Shown here: piece by piece, positions 32,782-41,058 of the stretch | How the letters are laid out: each line of letters opens with the position of its first letter | Position numbering within the stretch: position 1 is the stretch's first letter | Assembly (NCBI GenBank): GCA_025966225.1 | Contig: JAOPVI010000226.1 | Location: 1-61,598, forward strand | Origin: Mycobacterium sp. | GTDB lineage: Bacteria; Actinomycetota; Actinomycetes; Mycobacteriales; Mycobacteriaceae | Direction: 5' to 3' | Length of the DNA: 61,598 bases | The notes under the pieces: generated by a model | What the model saw: only the letters and a program-made list of their open reading frames with translations | What the model was told of the DNA's origin: nothing | Databases searched by the model: none | Program-made: the position numbers and the translations under genes

Positions 32782-33966
32782 TCAAACGATTCCACGCTCA
32801 CGGAGTCCGGTGACATCGGCCGTTCCATAGCCGATCTCGGCGAGGATCTCGTCGGTGTGCTCGCCGAGCAACGGCGCCCGATGACGGATGCTCCCCGGCG
32901 TGCGCGACATCCGGAATGGTGTCTCGATGATCGGCACCTCACGCGGTGCGCCAGGAAAGTCGACCGACTTCAGGTAGCCCATCGCCCTCACGTGAGGATC
33001 CTCGAGCACCTCCTGCGGGGAGTTCAACGGCGCCGCCGGTAGCTTTGCCGCCTCTAGGAGTTCGAGCACTTGCGCCTTGGTCTTGCCAGCGCACCAGTCC
33101 TGCATCAGATCGTTCAGGAAGTCACCGTGCGCCCAGCGCGCGTCGTCGTCGACGAAACGAGGGTCGTCGCTCAGCTCCTCACGACCGATCAACCGGCACC
33201 AGCGTTTGAACATCGGCTGACCGGCGATCTGCAGCAGCACCCAGCCGTCGGTCACCTCGTACAGATCACACGGCGCCACCGACGTACCGCGGTTGCCCAT
33301 CCTCGGCTTGTCGACACCCAGCAGGTGCCGCTCGATGAGAAATGCATTGGACAGCATGAGCGCGGTCGGGAGCAACGCTGCCTCCACATGCTGGCCCTCG
33401 CCGGTCTGGATGCGATGGTAGAGCGCCATCATCACTCCGATGGTGAGGGTCAGCGCGGTACCGAAATCGGCTTGGGGCACCACAGTTCGGATCGGCAAGT
33501 CGGGCAGTCCCTGCCGGTACACGGCGCCGGACATGACCTGGCCTGCTCCGTCGAAGCCGATTCGGTCGCTGTACGGACCGCCTTCGCCAAATGCGCTGGC
33601 GCTGGCCAGAATGACGTTCGGATTGAGCTCGCACAGACTCTCGTAGTCCAGCCTGCTGGCGCGCATTCCCGCCAGTGGCATGTTGACGATCACCACGTCG
33701 GATTGCGCGACGAGCCGGCGGGTGACTTCCGCGCCCTCCGGTGTGGTGGAGTCCAACGTCAAGGAGCGCTTGTTGCGGTTGCATTGAAGAAACGTGCCGC
33801 CCTCGCCGCCGTCGGTGACGGACTGCACCCAGCGGTCTTCGCCGCCTTCACGTTTCTCCACCCGCACCACGTCGGCACCCATGTCGGCCAAGAGTGCACT
33901 GCACCACGGCGCGGCGATGAACCGTCCGTAGTCGAGCACCCGGACTCCGTCGAGCACGCCTACCAT
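32782..33966 (-). CDS. CaiB/BaiF-type CoA transferase
   Basis: 394 residues from ATG 33966. Class III CoA-transferase signatures: LDGVRVLDYGRFIAAPWCSA, LADMGADVVRVEKREGGEDR, the EGAEVTRRLVAQSDVVIVNM helix, and PQADFGTALTLTIGVMMALY with the aspartate expected to form the acyl anhydride. Such enzymes move CoA between carboxylic acids and can also act as racemase relatives; in this island CoA activation of the starting acid or transfer between intermediates is probable. It is downstream of the thiolase (gap 62) and convergent with the TetR gene, with only 3 bases between stops. Confidence 0.88.
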   Translation of the reverse strand: MVGVLDGVRVLDYGRFIAAPWCSALLADMGADVVRVEKREGGEDRWVQSVTDGGEGGTFLQCNRNKRSLTLDSTTPEGAEVTRRLVAQSDVVIVNMPLAGMRASRLDYESLCELNPNVILASASAFGEGGPYSDRIGFDGAGQVMSGAVYRQGLPDLPIRTVVPQADFGTALTLTIGVMMALYHRIQTGEGQHVEAALLPTALMLSNAFLIERHLLGVDKPRMGNRGTSVAPCDLYEVTDGWVLLQIAGQPMFKRWCRLIGREELSDDPRFVDDDARWAHGDFLNDLMQDWCAGKTKAQVLELLEAAKLPAAPLNSPQEVLEDPHVRAMGYLKSVDFPGAPREVPIIETPFRMSRTPGSIRHRAPLLGEHTDEILAEIGYGTADVTGLRERGIV

Positions 33967-34028
33967 GACTCTCCTTGCGATTCGTGGAGTTTCATCGGTG
34001 GTGAGCGCCGGAAGAACTCCACAAATCA

Positions 34029-35204
34029 CTAGACCTCGACGATGACGGCGCCGCCCTGGCCGCCACCCGCGCACATCGCGGCGACACCGATGCCGCCACC
34101 GCGCCGCTGCAGCTCGTAGACCAGCGTGGTCACCATGCGCGCACCGGATGCCGCGATGGGATGTCCCAGGCTGCAACCGCTGCCCGAGAAGTTCACCAGG
34201 TCCTCGTCGAGGCCGTACTCCTTGCACGCCGCGATGGGCACGGACGCGAACGCCTCGTTGATCTCCCACAGTGCGACGTCCGACGGCTTGAGTCCGGCCC
34301 GGTCGAGCACCTTGCCGATGACCTTGACGGCTCCGAGGCCGGTGTCGCGCGGGGCCACCCCTGCGGCGCCCCACGCCTTCACGGTGGCCATCACGCCGAG
34401 TTCGTTGGCCACGGCGTAGTCGCGATCGACCAGCGCGACTCCTGCGGCGGCGTCATTGGTTCCGCTGGCGTTGCCCGCAGTGATGGAGAAGCCCTCGATC
34501 TCGGGGTGCAGTACCTTGAGCCCGGCCAGCTTCTCTGCTGTGGTGTCCCGGCGGGGATGCTCGTCGACGCTGAATTCCACCACCGAACCATCCGGCAACG
34601 CGACCTTCATCGGCACGATCTCGTCGAGGAACTTGCCTGCGTCGATCGCCGCAACGGCCCGCTGATGCGACCGCGCTGCCCAGGCGTCCATCTCCTCGCG
34701 GGTGATCCCGGCCGCCTTGGCGGTGTTCCAGCCCACCGTGATGGACATGTCCTTCGCTGGCGCATCGGGCGTCTCGACGTGCGTCGGCGGCATCCACATG
34801 TCCGCGAATTCGAGTTCCGGGCCTGGGATGCGCATCTTCATCAGCGGCATCATCGATAGCGACTGGACGCCGCCGGCGATCAGCACGCGCTCCATCCCGG
34901 AACCGATCTGAGCCGCGGCGTTGCCGATCGCGGTCAGGCTGCCTGCGCAGTGCCGGTTGACGGCCTGTCCTGGAACCTGTTGCATGCCACAGGCATCGGC
35001 TGCGTAGCGCGCGAGATCGCCACCACCGTAGTGCGATTCGGCGAAGATGATGTCGTCGATCTCGTCGGGCGAGAGTCCGGCGCGGCGCACGACCTCGGGC
35101 AGGATCGTGGTGATCAGCGTTTCCGCGGACGTGTTCGCAAGAGTGCCCTTGAACGAGCGGCCGATGGCCGTCCTGGCGGCGCCAACGATGACGGGTGTGG
35201 ACAT
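34029..35204 (-). CDS. Thiolase (acetyl-CoA acyltransferase)
   Basis: 391 residues, canonical thiolase length. Active-site elements: nucleophilic Cys in VNRHCAGSLTAIGNA (about residue 86), WEINEAFASVP, GHPIAASGARMVTTL with the catalytic His, and AAMCAGGGQGGAVIVE with the second Cys. These residues support thiolytic cleavage of 3-ketoacyl-CoA as the last step of a beta-oxidation turn. It is the first gene of a two-gene operon with the CoA transferase, preceded by the operator copy at 35252. Confidence 0.92.
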   Translation of the reverse strand: MSTPVIVGAARTAIGRSFKGTLANTSAETLITTILPEVVRRAGLSPDEIDDIIFAESHYGGGDLARYAADACGMQQVPGQAVNRHCAGSLTAIGNAAAQIGSGMERVLIAGGVQSLSMMPLMKMRIPGPELEFADMWMPPTHVETPDAPAKDMSITVGWNTAKAAGITREEMDAWAARSHQRAVAAIDAGKFLDEIVPMKVALPDGSVVEFSVDEHPRRDTTAEKLAGLKVLHPEIEGFSITAGNASGTNDAAAGVALVDRDYAVANELGVMATVKAWGAAGVAPRDTGLGAVKVIGKVLDRAGLKPSDVALWEINEAFASVPIAACKEYGLDEDLVNFSGSGCSLGHPIAASGARMVTTLVYELQRRGGGIGVAAMCAGGGQGGAVIVEV

Positions 35205-35251
35205 GTGCGAAACCTCGCTTCGACGATTTAACGGCGTTACAAAAGTAACAG

Positions 35252-35272
35252 AAACTGTAGCGCTAACGGTAG
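35252..35272. promoter_or_regulatory. Operator copy upstream of thiolase
   Basis: AAACTGTAG-N3-TAACGGTAG: 6 of 9 and 7 of 9 against the consensus arms, spacer kept. It lies 48 bases before the thiolase start and 10 bases beyond the stop of the adjacent hydratase. Confidence 0.5.
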
Positions 35273-35282
35273 GTGATGGGTG

Positions 35283-36173
35283 TCACTGGGGTTCGGGTAC
35301 GTGGAAATGCTCATCACGCAGGCGAAACGCCTCCTTGGTGCCGTACTGGGCGCGAGTCTTCACGAAGTTGAACTCGCCCTCGGAGAACTGCAGGTTGGTG
35401 CCGTAGGCGTGGAACAGGTAGCTCGCCACCTCCTCGCCCTGGTAGGCCTGGCTCTGCTCGACCCACCGGAACGCCTCCTTGGCGATGACCACGCCGTCGG
35501 CGGGCATCTTGGCCACCTTCTGTGCCCAGTACCAGGCCCGGGCCGTGACGGCCTCGGGCTCACACGTCTCGGTGAAGACGCCGAGATGTTCGACCGCGCC
35601 GGCCTCGACGATGTCGCCGGTCAACAGCATGCGCCGCGCCAGCACCGGTCCGAGGCGGTGAAAGAACATGTGCAGGCTGCCCAAGGCCGGGCCGAGGAAC
35701 CGCGTGGCAGGCATGCCGATCCTGGTGTCGCGTGCGATGACCGAGATGTCGGTCATCAGCGCCATTTCGAACCCTCCGCCGAGCGCGAAGCCGCTGATCT
35801 CGCCGACGGTCGCCTTCGGAAAGCCCATGAGGTTGTGGTAGAAGCCAAAGGACTTGCGGTCCACCGTGAGTCGCCGACGCTGACTCGGCCTGCCCTTCTT
35901 GGGTTTGGCGTCTTCGCCGGGGCGGTCGCCATACCAGCCGTACGCGTTGTTCATGTCGGCGCCGGTGGAGAAGACGCTCTCGGCCCCGCGCAGCAGTACC
36001 ACCGTGATGTCGTCGTCCTCCGCCACGACGTCGAGGCAGCGGCCGACGGCGTCGCGCATCGTGGCGTCATACGAGTTCCGCTGTTTGGGGTTGTTGAACG
36101 TGATGGTCGCGATCCGGAGTTCGCGATCGACCTCGAAGAGCACCCGGTCATCGCCGCTGCCGTGGGTTGTCAT
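35283..36173 (-). CDS. Enoyl-CoA hydratase family protein
   Basis: 296 residues from ATG 36173. Crotonase marks: RIATITFNNPKQRNSYDATM, the oxyanion loop AESVFSTGADMNNAYGW and KATVGEISGFALGGGFEMAL. It carries a 20-residue basic insertion (EDAKPKKGRPSQRRRLT) after the first oxyanion loop and a longer C-terminal tail (AYGTNLQFSEGEFNFVKTRA) than the standard 260 residues. ALGGGFEMAL has the first glutamate (E), while the second position reads GPALGS, so it may be an isomerase, hydrolase or C-C-cleaving crotonase rather than a hydratase. Read after the GntR gene. Confidence 0.83.
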   Translation of the reverse strand: MTTHGSGDDRVLFEVDRELRIATITFNNPKQRNSYDATMRDAVGRCLDVVAEDDDITVVLLRGAESVFSTGADMNNAYGWYGDRPGEDAKPKKGRPSQRRRLTVDRKSFGFYHNLMGFPKATVGEISGFALGGGFEMALMTDISVIARDTRIGMPATRFLGPALGSLHMFFHRLGPVLARRMLLTGDIVEAGAVEHLGVFTETCEPEAVTARAWYWAQKVAKMPADGVVIAKEAFRWVEQSQAYQGEEVASYLFHAYGTNLQFSEGEFNFVKTRAQYGTKEAFRLRDEHFHVPEPQ

Positions 36174-36192
36174 GTGGGGGAGTTCCTTCCAG

Positions 36193-36972
36193 TCATCTCT
36201 GCGAGACGTGCTTGGCCTCGATGGTCTTGTCCAAGCCGAGCGTGCTGTGGCGCGCAACCGAAAGGTGATCGGTGGCCAGTCGGACCGCGCGGGCCTGGTT
36301 GCCATCCCGAATCGCGTCGACGATGCGGTGGTGGTCGCGCAGTGCGGCCCGCCGCGTCTTGCCCCGCACGTCCGGATCTCCACCCTCGCCGCTCCAGACC
36401 GCCGACTCGTGCGCCGACCAGATCAGCTCCAACGATCCGATCACCAGAATCGTCGACTCGTTCCCACACCGCGCCACCAAGGCTTCGTGGAAGCGTCGGG
36501 CGTTGGGCACGTACTGCGCGACGTCGTCGAAATGTGCTGTCTGGAATTCGAGTTCGGCTTCCAGATACGGCACGACCTCGGTCAGCCGGTCGTCACGCGC
36601 AGCGCATAGCGCCGCGCAGACGGGTTCGAGATGCATCAGCGCCGCGCTGACGTCGGCGGGTGAAGCGCCGCGCGTCTGGAGCACCATGCTGATCATGTGC
36701 GCCGTGCGCTCGGACGACGGCAGGTGGACGACGGCCCCGCCGACGTTCCCGCGCCGCACCGAGATGAGCCCGTCGGCCTCCAGGATGTGGATTGCTTCGC
36801 GCACGGCGGGCGGACTGACCCCGAACTCCTGAAACAGCGCCTCCTGCGTGGGCAGCACGTCGCCTTCGCGCAAGCGTCCGGACAGGATGTCCTCCCGCAG
36901 TTTCGAGGCGACGAGTTCGGCCACCCGGGGTGGACGGATGCGAGTGCCACCGAAGCGCGGGCCGTCGGCCAT
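36193..36972 (-). CDS. GntR-family (FadR/FCD) regulator
   Basis: 259 residues. The winged helix is AELVASKLREDILSGRLREG, VLPTQEALFQEFGVSPPAVREA and EADGLISVRRGNVGGAVV. The FCD ligand domain follows, with ARRFHEALVARCGNESTILV and DHHRIVDAIRDGNQARAVRL giving the Asp/His metal-binding pattern of the FadR group. It probably senses an acyl-CoA or carboxylate and controls its own unit with the downstream hydratase and the divergent hydratase operon at 37104. The imperfect CTTATACAAG at 37034 is a possible site. The start is ATG 36972. Confidence 0.85.
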   Translation of the reverse strand: MADGPRFGGTRIRPPRVAELVASKLREDILSGRLREGDVLPTQEALFQEFGVSPPAVREAIHILEADGLISVRRGNVGGAVVHLPSSERTAHMISMVLQTRGASPADVSAALMHLEPVCAALCAARDDRLTEVVPYLEAELEFQTAHFDDVAQYVPNARRFHEALVARCGNESTILVIGSLELIWSAHESAVWSGEGGDPDVRGKTRRAALRDHHRIVDAIRDGNQARAVRLATDHLSVARHSTLGLDKTIEAKHVSQR

Positions 36973-37058
36973 CCGTCACCTCCGCATCCGCATCCGCACA
37001 CCGATCTTCCGTCGGCGGCCTTTCCTTGCTAACTTATACAAGATACCAATCGTGGCGC

Positions 37059-37079
37059 CTACTGTAGGGTTATCCGTAA
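37059..37079. promoter_or_regulatory. Operator copy at the divergent GntR/crotonase promoter
   Basis: CTACTGTAG-N3-TATCCGTAA: 8 of 9 and 5 of 9 against the consensus arms. It is 25 bases before the plus-strand crotonase start and 87 from the GntR start, so TetR-type and GntR-type control could combine here. Confidence 0.5.
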
Positions 37080-37103
37080 CGAACGGGAAGGGAACCCCCC
37101 ACG

Positions 37104-37922
37104 GTGAGTCGACAAGTCGGCAACGACGCCGCTGACGGCTCGGTGACCGCAGTCCGGGACGGCGCCATTCTGCGCATCACACTTGATCGTCCGGCGTGGC
37201 GGAACTCGTTGAACCACACGATGATCGACCAGTTCGTCGAGGTGTTGACGGAAGCCGCCACCGATGACGGGCTGCGCGCCCTCCACGTCACGGGCGCAGG
37301 CGACGACTTCTGCACCGGCGCCGATCTGGTGGCGTCGAACAGCGGCACCGAACGCCCACGCACCGGTGACCTCGTCCGTCGCATCCCGCTGACGGCACAC
37401 CGCGTCGTCGAACTGCTCCACACCATCGCGCTGCCCGTCGTGTGCACCGTACGGGGTTGGGCCGTGGGGCTCGGCTGCAATCTCGCACTGGCGGCCGACT
37501 TCACCGTCGCAGACACCGATGCGGTGTTCTGGGAACCGTTTCTCACCCGCGGCTTCTCCCCCGACTCCGGGTCGACGTGGTTGCTGCCGCGACTCGTCGG
37601 CTTGGCCAGGGCGCGGCGAATGCTCCTGCTTGGCGAGCAGGTCAGCGGCACCGATGCCGCCGACTGGGGACTGATTCATCACGCCGCCGCATCGGCCGAG
37701 TTGGATGCCGTCACCGAAGACCTGCTCGCGCGACTGGCGCAGGGGCCGACGGTGGCACTCGGGCTGGCGAAGCAGGCCATCAACTCAGCCCAGCACGCTC
37801 CCCTGGACCAGGCGATGAAGCAGGAGCTGTTCAACCTCGAACTCTCCTGCCGAACAACGGACTTCAAAGAAGGATTGGCGGCGCTCAGAGACCGCCGCCC
37901 ACCCACCTTCAACGGCAGATGA
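37104..37922 (+). CDS. Enoyl-CoA hydratase family protein
   Basis: 272 residues from GTG 37104. It contains AILRITLDRPAWRNSLNHTM, the oxyanion loop GDDFCTGADLVASNSG and PVVCTVRGWAVGLGCNLALA. The hydratase glutamate positions read GLGCN and FLTRGFSPDSG, so both are replaced; the D in SPDSG aligns with the acidic residue used by some isomerases and dienoyl-CoA isomerases. Hydration is therefore less likely than double-bond isomerisation. It is the first gene of a long rightward operon (37104-45051) with two more crotonases, three CoA ligases and an SDR. Confidence 0.85.
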   Translation: MSRQVGNDAADGSVTAVRDGAILRITLDRPAWRNSLNHTMIDQFVEVLTEAATDDGLRALHVTGAGDDFCTGADLVASNSGTERPRTGDLVRRIPLTAHRVVELLHTIALPVVCTVRGWAVGLGCNLALAADFTVADTDAVFWEPFLTRGFSPDSGSTWLLPRLVGLARARRMLLLGEQVSGTDAADWGLIHHAAASAELDAVTEDLLARLAQGPTVALGLAKQAINSAQHAPLDQAMKQELFNLELSCRTTDFKEGLAALRDRRPPTFNGR

Positions 37923-37936
37923 AAGGGACCCACGAC

Positions 37937-38749
37937 ATGCCGGGTAAGGCTTTCGACGACATCCACTACGAAGTCGCCGGGCACACGGCCACGATCACGC
38001 TGAACCGGCCCCTAGCGCTCAACGCGCTCAGCCCACACATGATCACCGAGCTGCGCGCCGCCTACGACGAGGCCGAGCACGACGACAACGTCTGGACTCT
38101 GGTCGTCACGGGAACCGGCCGGGCATTCTGCACGGGCGCCGACGTCACGGAGATCCCAGAAGACGGCAAGGTCGTCTACGAACGGCCCTACCTGTCCACC
38201 TACGATCAGTGGGAGGCCCCGCAGGAAGGCACTCCGCCGTTCCGGACGATGGCCAAGCCGATACTGGCGGCGATCAACGGATTGTGTTGCGGTGCAGGCC
38301 TGGACTGGGTGACGACTGGTGACATCGCCATCGCTTCGGATCAGGCGACGTTCTTCGATCCACACGTGAGCATCGGCCTCGTCGCGGGACGCGAGATGGT
38401 GCGGCTCGCGCGTGTGCTGCCCCGCAACATCGCGCTTCGCATGTCACTCGTCGGCAAGCACGAGCGGATGAGCGCGCAGCGCGCCTACGACCTCGGCATG
38501 ATCAGCGAGGTCGTGGAGCACGACCGGCTGCTCGAGCGGGCCCACCAGATCGCCGACATGGTGAATTCCAACGCGCCGCTGGCGGTGCGGGGCACGCGGC
38601 TGGCCATCCACAAGACCCTCGACCTGCCGCTCCACGAGGCCGAGATCCTCGCCGAGACGTTCCGCGAGCGTGTGGTCCGCACCGAGGACGCGCTGGAGGG
38701 GCCGAAGGCCTTCATGGAGAAGCGGGCTCCGAACTGGCAGTGCCGGTGA
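37937..38749 (+). CDS. Enoyl-CoA hydratase family protein
   Basis: 270 residues from ATG 37937 with AAAGGGA upstream. Marks: HTATITLNRPLALNALSPHM, GTGRAFCTGADVTEIPEDG and KPILAAINGLCCGAGLDWVT, followed by FFDPHVSIGLVAGREM. The first glutamate position is Asp (GLDW) and the second is replaced (SIGLV), a pattern shared with the next crotonase at 38810. The two are 40% or so alike by eye in the C-terminal half (RMSLVGKHERMSAQRA against RMALVGNDERVSADTA), indicating duplication. Reaction uncertain. A 32-base tandem repeat begins over its stop codon. Confidence 0.85.
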   Translation: MPGKAFDDIHYEVAGHTATITLNRPLALNALSPHMITELRAAYDEAEHDDNVWTLVVTGTGRAFCTGADVTEIPEDGKVVYERPYLSTYDQWEAPQEGTPPFRTMAKPILAAINGLCCGAGLDWVTTGDIAIASDQATFFDPHVSIGLVAGREMVRLARVLPRNIALRMSLVGKHERMSAQRAYDLGMISEVVEHDRLLERAHQIADMVNSNAPLAVRGTRLAIHKTLDLPLHEAEILAETFRERVVRTEDALEGPKAFMEKRAPNWQCR

Positions 38750-38807
38750 TGAGCGCTTGCGCGAAGAACAGAGGGCGGTGATGAGCGCTTGCGCGAAGAA
38801 CAGAGGG
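38744..38807 (+). repeat. Perfect 32-base tandem duplication at a gene junction
   Basis: 38744-38775 and 38776-38807 are identical. Each unit contains GTGATGAGCGCTTGCGCGAA, with the hairpin GCGC-TT-GCGC, and ends in CAGAGGG. The first copy spans the stop codon of the upstream crotonase, and the second copy supplies AGAGGG just 2 bases before the ATG of the next crotonase. A gene-junction segment has thus been duplicated, keeping stop and ribosome-binding site functional. Confidence 0.9.
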
Positions 38808-38809
38808 TT

Positions 38810-39595
38810 ATGAGCAACTTCGACACGATCCAACTGGACGTCGACGCGGATTCCCGCGTTGCGACGATCACGCTGAACCGGCCAGAGCGGCTGAACTCCT
38901 TCAACCGGGCGATGTGCCACGAGATGGTGGACGTCTGGCGGGCGGTCAAGCTCGACGACTCGGTCAACGCCGTGGTGCTGCGCGCCACCGGCGACCGTGC
39001 GTTCAGTGCGGGGCTCGACATGAAGGAGTCCTACGGCCAGCCGACCAGCGTGTGGAACCACGAAGATCCGGGCGAACTGCTCAGCCCCAAGTGGCAGAAG
39101 ATGTGGAAGCCCGTCGTGTGCGCAGTACAGGGCATGTGCACCGCGGGCGCCTTCTACTTCGTCAACGAGTCCGATGTGGTGATCTGCTCGACCGAAGCCA
39201 CGTTCTTCGACTCGCACGTCAGCGCGGGACTCGTGTCGGCACTGGAGCCGGTCGGCCTCATGCGCCGGATCGGGCTCGGCGAGACGCTGCGAATGGCGCT
39301 GGTCGGCAACGACGAACGCGTCAGCGCAGACACCGCGCTGCGCATCGGGTTGGTGTCCGAGATCGTGGTGCGCGACCAACTGTGGACTCGGGCACGCGAA
39401 ATCGCCGCGACCATCGCGCGCCATCCCACGTCGGCGACGCAGGGCACCGTGAAGGCCATCTGGGAGTCGCTGGACAAGCCCTACCGGGTGGCCCTCGATC
39501 AAGGGCTGATCTACACCCGGCTCGGAAATCCGCTTGGCACAGCCGAACTGGCGGCCCAATCCGACACGGACCGGCCCCTGCCGACGGTCAGGTGA
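38810..39595 (+). CDS. Enoyl-CoA hydratase family protein
   Basis: 261 residues from ATG 38810; GAGGG is very close upstream. Marks: RVATITLNRPERLNSFNRAM, the oxyanion loop GDRAFSAGLDMKESYGQ, and KPVVCAVQGMCTAGAFYFVN, followed by FFDSHVSAGLVSALEP. As in the gene before it, both canonical glutamates are replaced. It ends TDRPLPTVR and overlaps the following CoA ligase by one base (TGATG). Crotonases with this loop content can act as isomerases, thioesterases or ring-cleaving hydrolases; context favours a step on a cyclic or branched CoA ester. Confidence 0.84.
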   Translation: MSNFDTIQLDVDADSRVATITLNRPERLNSFNRAMCHEMVDVWRAVKLDDSVNAVVLRATGDRAFSAGLDMKESYGQPTSVWNHEDPGELLSPKWQKMWKPVVCAVQGMCTAGAFYFVNESDVVICSTEATFFDSHVSAGLVSALEPVGLMRRIGLGETLRMALVGNDERVSADTALRIGLVSEIVVRDQLWTRAREIAATIARHPTSATQGTVKAIWESLDKPYRVALDQGLIYTRLGNPLGTAELAAQSDTDRPLPTVR

Positions 39596-41058
39596 TGACG
39601 GATGAGCACCCGCTCAGCCAGCGCATCCAGCACGTGTTGTCGCTGCAGTCGGCCGCGCCGGCGGTCGAGTACGAGGGTGACTGGCACACGTGGGGCGAGC
39701 TGGCCGCGTTCGCGCACCACGTGTCCGAACTCGCGCAGCCGGGCCTTCAGGTCGGCGTGCTGCTGCGCAACCGGCCCGCACACGTAGCCACTCTGCTCGG
39801 GCTGTTGGTTTCTGGTGCCACGCTCGTCGTCATCAACCCGGCCCGCGGCGCCGAACGCACCCGCGCCGACATCGCGTCACTCGAGCTACCGGTGCTCATC
39901 GGTACGCCCGACGACGTCGACGCGCTTGTCGCCCCTTCACCCGCCACCACCGTCGTGACCATCACGGAGCTCGACACGGCGCCTGTCGTCACACCCGCCA
40001 CGGTGTCCGGCATCGACCCGGGTCGATCCGGGGTGGCCGTGCGCATGTTGACCAGCGGCACTACCGGGCCACCGAAGCGGATCGACCTCACATATGACAT
40101 GTTGGCGCACAGCGTCATCGGCGCAGAGGCACCCACCGAAGTCCGGTGCGGCGTAGCCATCGTCAACGCGCCGCTGGTGCACATCGGCGGCGTTTTCAGA
40201 GTGCTGCAGTGCGTCGCCGAGGCGCGCTCGTTCGTCCTGTTGGCGCGCTTCGAGCTCGACCGCTGGGCGGCTGCCGTCCGCACGCACCGGCCACGCGCCG
40301 TATCGCTGGTCCCCGCCGCGTTGCGGATGGTGCTGCACTCCGAACTCACCCGCGCCGATCTCGACAGCGTGCAAGCCGTCACGTCCGGAACGGCGCCGCT
40401 GGATGCCGACGACGCCGATGCCTTCACCGCGAAGTTCGGTATCCCGGTGCTGACGTCCTATGCAGCAACCGAGTTCGGTGGTGGGGTGGCCGGTTGGTCG
40501 TTGGCCGACCACAAGCAGTTCTGGGCCTCCAAGAGAGGCAGCGTCGGTCGGCCCAGCCTCGGCGCCCAGCTGCGTGTCGTGGCCGACGACGGCGCCGCAG
40601 TCGAACCCGGCCAGCCCGGGCTGCTCGAGGTGAAGCCCGGCCAGCTGGGTCCCACGACGGACTGGATTCGGACTACCGACCTGGCCCGCATCGACGAGGA
40701 CGGGTTCTTGTGGATCCTGGGCCGGGCCGACCAGGCGATCATCCGAGGCGGCTTCAAGGTGATGCCCGACGACGTGCGCCTTGCGCTGGAACAGCACCCC
40801 GCGGTCCTTGGCGCGGCCGTGGTCGGATATCCGGACGACCGCCTTGGCGAAACACCCGTTGCGATGATCGAGCTGCGTGACGGTGCGTCCGTCGACCACG
40901 ACGAGCTCACCGACTATCTCCGTAGCCGCTTGGCGCGCTACGAGATTCCTACCGCGATGGCCGTCGTCGAGCACATTCCGCGGACCCCTTCCGGAAAGGC
41001 GGAGCTGACCGCCGTGCGGCAATACTTCGCCGCCTTTCCCCACGGCGAGCATGGCTGA
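39595..41058 (+). CDS. Acyl-CoA synthetase (AMP-forming), 1 of 3
   Basis: 487 residues from ATG 39595. ANL-superfamily motifs: VRMLTSGTTGPPKRIDLTYD (A3), TSYAATEFGGGVAGW (A5), WIRTTDLARIDEDGFLWILG (A7) and RTPSGKAELTAVR with the C-terminal catalytic lysine. It is short for a FadD (usually 500-560), being trimmed in the N-terminal domain. It activates a carboxylate via an acyl-AMP. The stop lies 8 bases inside the next ligase gene, showing translational coupling. Substrate unknown. Confidence 0.88.
   Translation: MTDEHPLSQRIQHVLSLQSAAPAVEYEGDWHTWGELAAFAHHVSELAQPGLQVGVLLRNRPAHVATLLGLLVSGATLVVINPARGAERTRADIASLELPVLIGTPDDVDALVAPSPATTVVTITELDTAPVVTPATVSGIDPGRSGVAVRMLTSGTTGPPKRIDLTYDMLAHSVIGAEAPTEVRCGVAIVNAPLVHIGGVFRVLQCVAEARSFVLLARFELDRWAAAVRTHRPRAVSLVPAALRMVLHSELTRADLDSVQAVTSGTAPLDADDADAFTAKFGIPVLTSYAATEFGGGVAGWSLADHKQFWASKRGSVGRPSLGAQLRVVADDGAAVEPGQPGLLEVKPGQLGPTTDWIRTTDLARIDEDGFLWILGRADQAIIRGGFKVMPDDVRLALEQHPAVLGAAVVGYPDDRLGETPVAMIELRDGASVDHDELTDYLRSRLARYEIPTAMAVVEHIPRTPSGKAELTAVRQYFAAFPHGEHG

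Noticed and set aside
12308..37079. Operators as KstR or KstR2 sites
   Set aside because: The arms CTACTGTAA/TTACAGTAG do not contain the AAC...GTT or CAAG...CTTG cores of those regulators.
38744..38807. CRISPR-like repeat
   Set aside because: Only two directly adjacent copies without spacers; it is a tandem duplication at a gene junction.
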